Below, in pieces: positions 1-5,688 of a stretch of 5,841 bases of DNA. The notes below the pieces were generated by a model that was given only the letters and a program-made list of their open reading frames with translations, did not search any database and had not been told where the DNA came from. Made by a program: the position numbers and the translations under genes. The stretch is from an uncultured Lachnospiraceae bacterium (lineage in GTDB: Bacteria; Bacillota; Clostridia; Lachnospirales; Lachnospiraceae): positions 1 to 5,841 of the forward strand of contig CAMWKA010000133.1 of NCBI GenBank assembly GCA_947174725.1, in the 5' to 3' direction. Within the stretch, counting starts at the first letter, position 1. Each line of letters starts with the position of its first letter.

Positions 1-37
1 TTTTTCCAGTTTTAGATAAATATCTATTGTCTGCATA

Positions 38-70
38 TAAAAAGGAGAGCCTTTCTTAAGTCTCTCCTTA
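38..70 (-). terminator. Intrinsic terminator after the 147-residue membrane protein gene
   Basis: On the minus strand an 8-bp perfect stem (AAGGAGAG, plus positions 62-69, with CTCTCCTT, 42-49) encloses a 12-base loop that can pair three more bases. A run of T residues follows (AAAAA at 39-43 on the plus strand). It lies about 80 bases past the stop codon at 149 and most likely ends that transcript. On the plus strand the same stem is followed by AGTTTTATT, so some bidirectional activity is possible. The stretch between the gene and this hairpin, and bases 1-37, show nothing else convincing. Confidence 0.85.
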
Positions 71-148
71 GTTTTATTCGTTTTTAGCTATTTTATACAT
101 ATCCTGATATACCCAAAGGCAAACGATTGATTTCCTGTCAACTTCCGC

Positions 149-592
149 CTAGAATACATCCACTCTGGTCAAAGAAGAAAATTCCGATCCCTTCCAGAGG
201 ATATTCATCTGTACATGACTGAGGGCATTGACCTCTATCTCCCAATGACGTTTATCACCCCTTTCCTCATCCAGTACGATGGTATAAACATCCTTTCCTG
301 TCTGTTCGCTGACTTCTGTTCTTAAATAATAAGTATAATTGATCTGGTTTCTGACTTCACCGCTTCCGGTAAACTTTTCATAACTGGAGGCGGTTCCATC
401 TGTCCGAAACGTATAATAGGTAACCGGTGAGCCCGGCAGTTTCCATTCTCCCGCAATATTCGTCTCATTGATCTCAACAGGTCTGAACATACTAAATAAA
501 TAATAACCGCCCGCAATCAGAAACACCAAAAATACAATTGCAATAATCTTATTTGCAAGTTCTTTATCGTCTTTTCTCTTCTTCTTGGCCAT
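149..592 (-). CDS. Single-pass membrane protein with extracytoplasmic beta-rich domain, unknown function
   Basis: 147 residues. A very basic N-terminus (MAKKKRKDDKELANK) precedes one hydrophobic segment at about residues 15-35, which predicts a cytoplasmic N-terminus and an outside C-terminal domain of about 110 residues. That domain opens with NIAGEWKLPG and a TFRTDGTA stretch, then alternates polar and aromatic residues in a way that suggests beta strands. This resembles the small lipocalin-like domains (DUF5640 type) found in many clostridial surface proteins, but that comparison is from memory and weak. The ATG at 592 is supported by an AAAGGAG ribosome site at 602-608 with a 9-base spacer. 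The gene follows the symporter gene by 94 AT-rich bases (593-686) that contain neither a clear terminator nor a clear promoter, so read-through from the symporter transcript is possible. A terminator follows at 38-70. I do not recognise a specific function. Confidence 0.85.
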   Translation of the reverse strand: MAKKKRKDDKELANKIIAIVFLVFLIAGGYYLFSMFRPVEINETNIAGEWKLPGSPVTYYTFRTDGTASSYEKFTGSGEVRNQINYTYYLRTEVSEQTGKDVYTIVLDEERGDKRHWEIEVNALSHVQMNILWKGSEFSSLTRVDVF

Positions 593-686
593 GACCTATC
601 GCTCCTTTCAAAAATATGTTGCAGTCTTTTTGCCAACCAAATAATCTATTATTATTTGTATCATATTTTTCCGAGAATTGCAATGC

Positions 687-2261
687 CTATTCTTCACCTT
701 CCCTAACAGCCTTTGCAAATTCCGCCTGTATGGAAGGATCATAGGAAAGCATCGGATCCACATCCTTGCCTTTGATCTTACGGTCTACATAATTGCTCAC
801 GATCTTCACAACCACCGGCGACAATACGATCACACCGATCAGGTTCGGAATCATCATCAGTGCGTTGAACGTATCCGAAATATCCCATGCCAGAGACGAC
901 GTCATCAGAGAACCGCTGATAATCATCAAAACAAAGATGATCCTGTAAACTTTAGCACCTCCGATACCAAACAGATACTCCGCCGCCTTGCCTCCATAAT
1001 GAGACCAGCCAAGTACTGTGGTAAATGCAAATAACAAGATCGCTACTGCAATGAACATCTCACCAAACCGGCCGAATCCCGCGCCCAGCCTTCCAAACAC
1101 CTGCCCAAACGTCTGCTGGACCAAAGTTGCGTCATTAACGTTTTCCGCTACCGCCCCGGTTGCAAGATCAATACATCCGGAAGAAAGCACAACGATGGCA
1201 GTCATCGTACATACAACAAACGTATCCGCAAATACTTCAAAGATGCCCCACATTCCCTGCTTAACAGGCTCTTTGACGTTGGAATTGGAATGTACCATTA
1301 CAGAAGATCCCAGTCCTGCTTCATTAGAAAATACGCCACGTTTACATCCCTGTGTAATGACTTCCTTAATTGCCACTCCAACTACCGCGCCCTCTACTGC
1401 CTTGATGCCGAATGCGAATTTAAAGATTGCGCTAAAGATCGCACCGATCTGTGAAATATTAGCAAACAAAATAATCAATGCACCAACCACATAAGCAATC
1501 GCCATAAAAGGAACGATTCGTTCCGCCACTGCCGCAATCCTCTCAAGACCGCCGATAATGATCAGACCCGCCAGTATCATTAAAACAATACCAATCACAA
1601 CAGAAACCACGGTAACCGCACTTTCGCCCTCGCCATAAAGCACCGGTGCGTCAACATTTTTAAAGAATGCAGATTGTAGATTCAGCGTGATCTTATTGAT
1701 CTGCCCCATGTTCCCGATACCGAAAGAAGCAAGCAGCGCAAAAATGGAAAATAGTACGGCGAGGACGCTTCCTGCACCTTCGCAAAAGCTGTTCTTCTTG
1801 ATTTTGCCAAGTCCGTCCTTCAGATAATACATCGGTCCCCCGGACCACTCACCCGCTTTATTCTTACGACGGTAATAGATACCAAGAACATTCTCGGAAA
1901 AGTTGGTCATCATACCAAAGAATGCAGCAAGCCACATCCAGAATACCGCACCCGGTCCGCCGACCACGATCGCTGCCGACACACCGGCGATATTACCTGT
2001 ACCAATTGTTGCTGCCAGCGCCGTACAAAGCGCCTGAAACTGGGACACACTTCCCTTGCCCGTCTTGTTATGCGTATCCTTTTGAAATACGCCGACGATC
2101 GTTTTCTTCCACCAATGTCCAAGGTGAGAGATCTGAAAAACTTTTGTCATTATCGTCATCAGTATACCCGTGCCAAGTAAAAGCACCAGTCCGATCTTCA
2201 CCCAGACAAATGAATTGATCGCGTTATTGATCTCTGTTAATTTTGTCAAAAAATCTGCCAT
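687..2261 (-). CDS. Sodium:alanine/glycine symporter (AGCS family)
   Basis: 524 residues, an integral inner-membrane transporter of the alanine or glycine:cation symporter family (TC 2.A.25, relatives AlsT, AgcS, DagA), expected to import a small amino acid together with sodium. Family marks are visible: TALAATIGTGNIAGV at about residues 80-94, the signature GGPGAVFWMWLAAFFGM at 101-117, WSGGPMYYLKDGL at 139-151, GVFSNEAGLGSSVMVHS at 309-325 and FTTVLGWSHYGGKAAEYLFG at 413-432. About ten hydrophobic segments are spread along the chain, and the C-terminal tail from about residue 491 is charged. Length is in the usual range for the family. The start at 2261 is fixed by an AGGAGG site (2267-2272) with a 5-base spacer. 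A glycine riboswitch in its leader argues that glycine is a physiological substrate; the protein sequence alone does not separate glycine from alanine. It has its own promoter, so it is not part of the sigF operon. The symbol is left blank because alsT, agcS and dagA are used interchangeably. Confidence 0.96.
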   Translation of the reverse strand: MADFLTKLTEINNAINSFVWVKIGLVLLLGTGILMTIMTKVFQISHLGHWWKKTIVGVFQKDTHNKTGKGSVSQFQALCTALAATIGTGNIAGVSAAIVVGGPGAVFWMWLAAFFGMMTNFSENVLGIYYRRKNKAGEWSGGPMYYLKDGLGKIKKNSFCEGAGSVLAVLFSIFALLASFGIGNMGQINKITLNLQSAFFKNVDAPVLYGEGESAVTVVSVVIGIVLMILAGLIIIGGLERIAAVAERIVPFMAIAYVVGALIILFANISQIGAIFSAIFKFAFGIKAVEGAVVGVAIKEVITQGCKRGVFSNEAGLGSSVMVHSNSNVKEPVKQGMWGIFEVFADTFVVCTMTAIVVLSSGCIDLATGAVAENVNDATLVQQTFGQVFGRLGAGFGRFGEMFIAVAILLFAFTTVLGWSHYGGKAAEYLFGIGGAKVYRIIFVLMIISGSLMTSSLAWDISDTFNALMMIPNLIGVIVLSPVVVKIVSNYVDRKIKGKDVDPMLSYDPSIQAEFAKAVREGEE

Positions 2262-2336
2262 ATGCTCCTCCTACCCTTCTTTTGTGTAATTGAAGATGAT
2301 CTCATCAGCATTTCCCTAAATATATGCTAAAAACAC

Positions 2337-2363
2337 AAAAAAATTGCACCCAAAAGGTACAAT
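2337..2363 (-). terminator. Riboswitch expression-platform terminator
   Basis: On the minus strand ATTGTACC (2356-2363) pairs with GGTGCAAT (2343-2350), eight pairs including one G-T wobble, around a TTTTG loop. Seven T residues follow directly (AAAAAAA at 2337-2343 on the plus strand, the first of which closes the stem). It sits 10 bases past the end of the glycine aptamer and about 75 bases ahead of the symporter start, the normal place for a regulated attenuator. Its 5' arm and loop contain CCTTTTG, complementary to the CAAAAGG of the aptamer core. Confidence 0.88.
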
Positions 2364-2373
2364 CCGCCATTGG

Positions 2374-2447
2374 TTCTGTCCTTTTGCCTGAGAGATCGGC
2401 ATCTCTGCCTTACACCTTCGGCGCTCACTAAATGAGGCTCTCCAGAA
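2374..2447 (-). ncRNA. Glycine riboswitch, single aptamer
   Basis: The minus strand carries the conserved glycine-aptamer blocks in order: GGAGAGCC, GCGCCGAAGGTGTAAG, TCTCTCAGGCAAAAGGACAG. The outer P1 stem is TTCTG (2443-2447) with CAGAA (2374-2378). The P3 side arms (AGGCAGAGATGCCG) fold as expected. Only one canonical aptamer is visible; there are only about 10 bases between the likely transcription start and P1, and a terminator follows at once, so this is a singlet and not the tandem type. Singlet glycine aptamers are known in front of sodium:amino-acid symporters. Here the aptamer lies between a strong promoter and the symporter gene, so it should set transport expression according to cellular glycine. 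The direction of control is discussed in the findings. Confidence 0.95.
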
Positions 2448-2464
2448 GTTATATTTTCCTGTCA

Positions 2465-2493
2465 ATCATACACCTGTTTCCAGGAGATGTCAA
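2465..2493 (-). promoter_or_regulatory. Sigma-A promoter of the riboswitch-symporter transcript
   Basis: On the minus strand TTGACA (2488-2493) and TATGAT (2465-2470) are separated by exactly 17 bases, a perfect -35 and a five-of-six -10 element. Transcription should begin near 2457-2459, which puts the glycine aptamer at the very 5' end of the RNA. This separates symporter expression from the sigF operon upstream. Confidence 0.85.
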
Positions 2494-2532
2494 CCCAAAC
2501 TTGGGTCCCCAATTTGGGTACAAAAATTGGGA
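2494..2532 (-). repeat. Three tandem CCCAA/TTGGG-type units abutting the -35 element
   Basis: Reading the minus strand, three adjacent units of 13-14 bases occur: ATCCCAATTTTTGT (degenerate), ACCCAAATTGGGG and ACCCAAGTTTGGGT. The last two are each inverted repeats with CCCAA and TTGGG arms. The final unit ends directly against the TTGACA of the symporter promoter. The last two units together can also fold as one stem of about ten pairs with a GGAC loop and a single bulged G. No T-run follows, so this is not a second terminator. Binding sites for a regulator are possible, but none is identified. Confidence 0.6.
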
Positions 2533-2556
2533 TCGGCGTATCATTACACGCCGATC
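2521..2556 (-). terminator. Terminator of the spoIIA operon, overlapping the sigF stop codon
   Basis: On the minus strand GATCGGCGT (2548-2556) pairs perfectly with ACGCCGATC (2531-2539) over nine bases. The 8-base loop contains the TAA stop codon of sigF (2544-2546). CCAATTTTTG follows, so the T-run starts four bases after the stem, slightly further than ideal. Confidence 0.75.
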
Positions 2557-3263
2557 TCCGTACGCATCTTTAGCAATATCTTCTTTTCCTGCCGGCTGAC
2601 CTGAACCTGACTGATGCCCATCACTCCCGCCACCTCCGTCTGTGTCTTATTCTCAAAATACCTGAGTCTGATCAGCAGTCTGTCCCTTTCATCCATTTTT
2701 TCCATCAGTTCCTGCAGTACGATATGATTGGTTAAGATCTCATGTTCATCCTTATTACCCGGAATCCGGTCGATCAAAAGCATTTCCCTGTCATCGCTTT
2801 TATATGCCGCCTGATAAATAGATTCCACCTCATAACCCGCCTCCAGCGCCAGAACAATATCTTCTCTGCCCAGCCCCGTCATCTCCATAAGTTCCTGCAT
2901 ATTGGCTTCCCTGCCATACCTGCTGGCGTATTGCTCCATGCTCTGCCGGACCCGATAGGCATTCTCCTTGATTCCTCTGGATATCTTTACGATCCCATCG
3001 TCACGGAAAAATCGTTTGATTTCCCCCATGATCATCGGAACCGCATACGTAGAGAACTGGACATCCCTGCTAAGGTCAAAGTGATCCACTGCCTTGATCA
3101 GTCCGATCACTCCGATCTGAAAGAGATCTTCCATATCACATCCCCTTCCCTGATACCGCTTTACTATATGTCTGACCAATCCCAGATTCTGCTCAATCAA
3201 CTGCGCGCGTACTTCCTGATCTCCCTTTTGTGACTGTTCAATCAATACTGCCACATTTTCCAT
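2544..3263 (-). CDS. sigF: RNA polymerase sporulation-specific sigma factor F
   Basis: 239 residues, the first compartment-specific sigma factor of sporulation. It is held inactive by SpoIIAB and released in the forespore. Sigma-70 region 2 covers about residues 20-90, including the core-binding and -10 recognition stretch DLFQIGVIGLIKAVDHFD and FSTYAVPMIMGEIKRFFRDDG. Region 3 follows at about 95-170. Region 4 spans about 186-239, with the -35-binding helix-turn-helix KTQTEVAGVMGISQVQVSRQEK near 206-227. Length is close to the usual 250 or so. Sigma G is the nearest paralogue, but the position directly after spoIIAB identifies sigma F. The ATG at 3263 overlaps the TGA of spoIIAB by one base (TGATG), implying translational coupling; only a weak GGA-type ribosome site precedes it. 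A terminator overlaps its 3' end. Confidence 0.97.
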   Translation of the reverse strand: MENVAVLIEQSQKGDQEVRAQLIEQNLGLVRHIVKRYQGRGCDMEDLFQIGVIGLIKAVDHFDLSRDVQFSTYAVPMIMGEIKRFFRDDGIVKISRGIKENAYRVRQSMEQYASRYGREANMQELMEMTGLGREDIVLALEAGYEVESIYQAAYKSDDREMLLIDRIPGNKDEHEILTNHIVLQELMEKMDERDRLLIRLRYFENKTQTEVAGVMGISQVQVSRQEKKILLKMRTEIGV

Positions 3264-3754
3264 CAGTCTTCCAATGCCCCCGCAATCTTTTTCTTCATAA
3301 TGACCTTCGTTCCCTCACCGGGAGAACTGATGACCTTGATCTCATTCATAAATGCTTCCATAAAAGCAAATCCCATGCCTGACCGTTCCAGATCGGGTCT
3401 CGTCGTATAAAGCGGTTCCATGGCTTTGGCAATATCCGCGATTCCGCAGCCTTCATCTTCGATGATCACAGTCAGGTCAAGGCCATCCTGTTCACAGACC
3501 ATGCGGATCATCGGCACTCCCTCTTTCTTTTCATATGCGCCATAACCATGGATGATCGAATTGGTGACCGCTTCCGATACGGCTGTCTTGACATCTGCAA
3601 CCTCCTCTACAGTGGGATTCATATCAAGCATAAATGCCGCCGTAATGGTTCTTGCCAGTTTCTCATTATAAGAATAAGCCGGCATCTTTATCTCCATATA
3701 ATTTTTTCGTCCTTCCGTATTCTCCTGCTCCTGTGTGATCGTACATGTTTTCAT
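3263..3754 (-). CDS. spoIIAB: Anti-sigma F factor and serine kinase SpoIIAB
   Basis: GHKL-fold protein that binds sigma F in an ATP-dependent complex and phosphorylates SpoIIAA. Counting from the chosen start, the N box SEAVTNSIIHGYG lies at about residues 60-72 and carries the family's catalytic Glu and the Mg-binding Asn. The G1 box DEGCGI is at about 100-105 and the ATP-lid/G2 stretch ERSGMGFAFM at 123-132. EPLYTTRPDLERSGMGF matches the Bacillus pattern closely. The start is uncertain. An ATG at 3754 (163 residues) sits 7 bases behind a strong AAGGAGAAGGAG. The frame is open to an ATG at 3778 (171 residues), but there the purine stretch is coding. An ATG at 3697 would give 144 residues, matching the usual length near 146, though it has only an AAGGA about 12 bases away. 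It lies 36 bases after spoIIAA (12 if the 3778 start is used) and overlaps sigF by one base. Confidence 0.95.
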   Translation of the reverse strand: MKTCTITQEQENTEGRKNYMEIKMPAYSYNEKLARTITAAFMLDMNPTVEEVADVKTAVSEAVTNSIIHGYGAYEKKEGVPMIRMVCEQDGLDLTVIIEDEGCGIADIAKAMEPLYTTRPDLERSGMGFAFMEAFMNEIKVISSPGEGTKVIMKKKIAGALED

Positions 3755-3761
3755 CATGATA

Positions 3762-3773
3762 CTCCTTCTCCTT
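3762..3773 (-). promoter_or_regulatory. Double ribosome binding site deciding the spoIIAB start
   Basis: AAGGAGAAGGAG on the minus strand lies 4 and 7 bases before two consecutive ATG codons (3757 and 3754). It is much the best site in the operon, and it falls inside the longer frame that would start at 3778, so initiation at 3757 or 3754 is favoured over 3778. Confidence 0.6.
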
Positions 3774-3790
3774 TTCATACTTATCTTTTT

Positions 3791-4081
3791 TCAATTTGTC
3801 TCCTGTGCCGTAATGAAGCTGACAATCTTCTGCAGCCCGGCGGCGCACAGAATATCATGGATCCGGCTGCTTGCGTTAGCAATATAGATATGCCCGCCAA
3901 AATTAGACACCACTCTCTGCCGCCCCATGATCATTCCGATCCCGGAACTGTCCATGACTCTGGTAGCCGCAAAATCGAAGATCACGTCCTGAATCTCTCC
4001 TTTCACGATTTTTTCATCCGCCTGCTTTCGTATCAGCACCGCCTGATGATGGTCAATCTCTTCCGGCATCCGAATCACCAC
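3791..4081 (-). CDS. spoIIAA: Anti-anti-sigma factor SpoIIAA, N-terminus apparently lost or frameshifted
   Basis: STAS-domain protein whose unphosphorylated form attacks the SpoIIAB-sigma F complex and frees sigma F. The frame runs 96 residues from a GTG at 4081. IDHHQA at 9-14 matches the LDHH stretch of Bacillus SpoIIAA. MDSSGIGMIMGR at 43-54 holds the phosphorylatable serine (first Ser of DSSG, residue 45; Ser58 in B. subtilis). The C-terminal half looks intact. About 13 N-terminal residues, including the first beta strand, are missing. No ribosome site precedes the GTG; an internal ATG at 4069 has GGTG seven bases upstream but would remove still more of the fold. Upstream in the same frame a TAA at 4091-4093 blocks extension. 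In the next frame, 4086-4115 encodes MKYENADLI and then stops, and fits the missing strand well. Possible causes are a sequencing error, a real disabling mutation or an unusual translation start. Confidence 0.85.
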   Translation of the reverse strand: MVIRMPEEIDHHQAVLIRKQADEKIVKGEIQDVIFDFAATRVMDSSGIGMIMGRQRVVSNFGGHIYIANASSRIHDILCAAGLQKIVSFITAQETN

Positions 4082-4085
4082 ATAA

Positions 4086-4115
4086 TTAAATTAAATCTGC
4101 ATTTTCATATTTCAT
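4086..4115 (-). other. Out-of-frame remnant of the spoIIAA 5' end (MKYENADLI then stop)
   Basis: ATG at 4115 begins nine codons, MKYENADLI, ending at TAA (4086-4088), four bases before the GTG at 4081. The offset to the spoIIAA frame is 34 bases, so removing one base, or four, would join them into MKYENADLI-(YY or Y)-VVIRMPEEIDHH, the expected beginning of a SpoIIAA protein. The junction lies in a slippage-prone TTTAATTTAATT repeat. No Shine-Dalgarno site precedes this ATG either. Confidence 0.55.
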
Positions 4116-4143
4116 TTCTGAAATAATATAATTTTTATCCGCT
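4110..4143 (-). promoter_or_regulatory. Possible sigma-H-like promoter of the spoIIA operon
   Basis: spoIIA operons are typically transcribed by sigma H (roughly RnAGGAwww and RnnGAATww). On the minus strand AGCGGATAA (4135-4143) matches the -35 pattern with one mismatch, and GAAAT occurs at 4115-4119. The spacing is about two bases longer than in the B. subtilis examples and the -10 is imperfect. Position, between the previous terminator and spoIIAA, is right. Confidence 0.3.
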
Positions 4144-4152
4144 CAGAAGTAC

Positions 4153-4183
4153 GCAAAAGAGAGCATATCACTATGCTCTCTCT
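4153..4183 (-). terminator. Intrinsic terminator of the TPR-protein operon
   Basis: A perfect 10-bp stem, AGAGAGCATA with TATGCTCTCT (plus 4158-4167 and 4172-4181), has a 4-base loop. On the minus strand it ends in CTCTCTTTTGCG, giving a short T-run. It lies about 80 bases beyond the TPR gene and just ahead of the spoIIA promoter region, insulating the two units. The intervening bases 4184-4262 hold only weak small inverted repeats. On the plus strand the stem is followed by CTTTCG and is a poorer terminator. Confidence 0.85.
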
Positions 4184-4262
4184 TTCGTATCTTATCTAAA
4201 GAATCACTGATCATATCAGCAGTTCCCTATCATTCTCTTTGTATTCCGCCGGGGAAATACGC

Positions 4263-5675
4263 TTACTCCGCGATTTCCGCCAGTTTCTGCTGTGCTTTTG
4301 TTACCAGTGTGCTGTCCGGGAACGATTCAATCAACTGATGAAAACTTTCCTCCGCATGTTCCACATCCCCGCTATCCATATATGCAAGGCCCAGATAATA
4401 TAAAGCATCGTCATTGTTCCGGTCATACTGATATGCTCTCCCCAGATGCGTAATGGCCGTCGGATAATCCATCCGGTTATATGCTTCCAATCCGCTGTTA
4501 TAATAAGACTCCGATACAGAATCCCCGATGGACTGACGCAGATAATTATATAAATCCAAAAATTCCTGCGAAGCCTCCTGTTCCACATATGTCTGACTGA
4601 TCGAGCCCAGATGCTGTTCAACACTCATCGCATCCTGTGAATGGTCAAGAGCTGCATACGCTGCTGCCAATAATTCATTGATTTCCCGCAATGCGCCATC
4701 AGAACCGGAAAGCGCGTTCAAATTATCCTGTAATGACAGATTGGTCTGCTCCAGCTGGCTGATCCTCGTCTCCAGTTCTACAATCTCGCTGTTTTTCCAA
4801 TCCAGCTGCTCTACATAACTATTGATCTGCCCCTTCAGCTCATCCTGCGCGCTCTGCACCTTAGAAGGGGTAATCAAAAAGATGGTTACACAAAGTCCGA
4901 TCACGATCCCCAACGCAATCTGTATAAATGCGTTGATTCCCAGCGGTTCCTTTCCATTTAGCGGCTGAATGATGATGTCATTGCCGCTGGATTTATAGAC
5001 GGCGGCACTCTCTTCTTTCTGCCTCTTTTTATTGCGACCGGTGGTACGCACATCATCAGGATCAAGCTGTTCTTCCACCTCTTTGAGATATCGCAGAGTT
5101 TTCACATCTCCGCCGTCAATCCGCTTACTATGCGTAAATTCACGTTTGGCCTTTTCCCATTCTTCCCTCTGGACATACAAAAGACCTAACAGCTGATGGG
5201 CTTTTACAAATTTGGGGTTCTGATTCAACACTTTGCGTAGCTGGATGATCGCCATATCATAATCGCCTTTTTGGCACAATTCCAAAGAAACATTATACTT
5301 TTTGATCGTAGTACGGATAATGTCCAGCCTGCCTTGATTGGACTGAATAATCTCCATATAATCCAGCGCAAGATTTTTTTCTTCCCGAACTGTCGCGCTG
5401 ATCACCCACTCGATCAGGGCGGCGCCGACCTCCCCACACTCAAAATAAACCAATCCCAGAAGATTTCTTGCATCCACATGCTGCTTATTATATTTTAAAC
5501 ATTGCCGTAACGAGTTAATCGCTCCTGACAGGTCTCTGACTCTGGCGCGTTCCAGTCCATCATTATAAGAATACTCCGCGGCATACATGATTCTTTTGTA
5601 TGCGCGCACATCCGCTCCACAACCTGTACAATAATCCAACTCTGATAAACGGCATCCACACTGATAACATAGCAT
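4263..5675 (-). CDS. Zinc-ribbon, TPR-repeat membrane protein of unknown function
   Basis: 470 residues. The N-terminus MLCYQCGCRL...YCTGCGAD has two CxxC pairs (C3/C6 and C16/C19) forming a small zinc ribbon. TPR-like helical repeats follow at about 32-200 (for example residues 138-171 and 172-203). A charged, lysine-rich linker (TTGRNKKRQKEES, 211-223) precedes one hydrophobic segment at about 247-268. The positive side before it predicts a cytoplasmic N-terminal half and an outside C-terminal half. That half starts with a coiled coil (about 273-325, heptad-like ELETRISQLEQTNLSLQDNL) and ends in further TPRs (about 390-470, SYYNSGLEAYNRMDYPTAITHLGRAY). ATG at 5675 has AGGAG (5686-5690) 10 bases upstream, overlapping the stop codon of the preceding small gene, so the two are co-transcribed. 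Such domain layouts usually scaffold protein complexes across the membrane. I do not recognise a named family member and assign no function. Confidence 0.92.
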   Translation of the reverse strand: MLCYQCGCRLSELDYCTGCGADVRAYKRIMYAAEYSYNDGLERARVRDLSGAINSLRQCLKYNKQHVDARNLLGLVYFECGEVGAALIEWVISATVREEKNLALDYMEIIQSNQGRLDIIRTTIKKYNVSLELCQKGDYDMAIIQLRKVLNQNPKFVKAHQLLGLLYVQREEWEKAKREFTHSKRIDGGDVKTLRYLKEVEEQLDPDDVRTTGRNKKRQKEESAAVYKSSGNDIIIQPLNGKEPLGINAFIQIALGIVIGLCVTIFLITPSKVQSAQDELKGQINSYVEQLDWKNSEIVELETRISQLEQTNLSLQDNLNALSGSDGALREINELLAAAYAALDHSQDAMSVEQHLGSISQTYVEQEASQEFLDLYNYLRQSIGDSVSESYYNSGLEAYNRMDYPTAITHLGRAYQYDRNNDDALYYLGLAYMDSGDVEHAEESFHQLIESFPDSTLVTKAQQKLAEIAE

Positions 5676-5688
5676 AACCGTCTATCTC

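Noticed and set aside
13..26. TAGATA-AA-TATCTA inverted repeat near the left edge
   Set aside because: Short, AT-only arms with a two-base loop and no partner copies; not distinguishable from chance.
136..141. TTGACA on the minus strand just after the 147-residue gene
   Set aside because: No usable -10 element lies at 16-18 bases; the nearest TATAAA is far too distant, and a terminator follows with no gene in the window to drive.
593..686. Possible promoter (TTGCAA, 17 bases, TACAAA) before the 147-residue gene
   Set aside because: Both hexamers match the consensus at only about four of six positions in AT-rich sequence where such matches arise by chance.
1018..1494. Long plus-strand open frame opposite the symporter gene
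   Set aside because: A mirror of the symporter coding frame: low-complexity Thr/Pro/Asn-rich product, no ribosome site and no family features.
2246..2311. Short frame on the minus strand in the symporter leader (ATG CTG ATG AGA, about 20 codons) overlapping the symporter start
   Set aside because: It has a poorly placed ribosome site and composition explained by the symporter ribosome site running through it; no sign of a regulatory leader peptide.
2494..2518. Long CCCAA/TTGGG hairpin as a second sigF terminator
   Set aside because: No T-run follows on either strand; the minus-strand continuation is the TTGACA promoter element.
3548..4126. Plus-strand open frame of 192 codons across spoIIAB and spoIIAA
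   Set aside because: It runs antisense to two recognised genes and is rich in His, Cys and Leu as expected of an antisense shadow; no promoter or ribosome site supports it.
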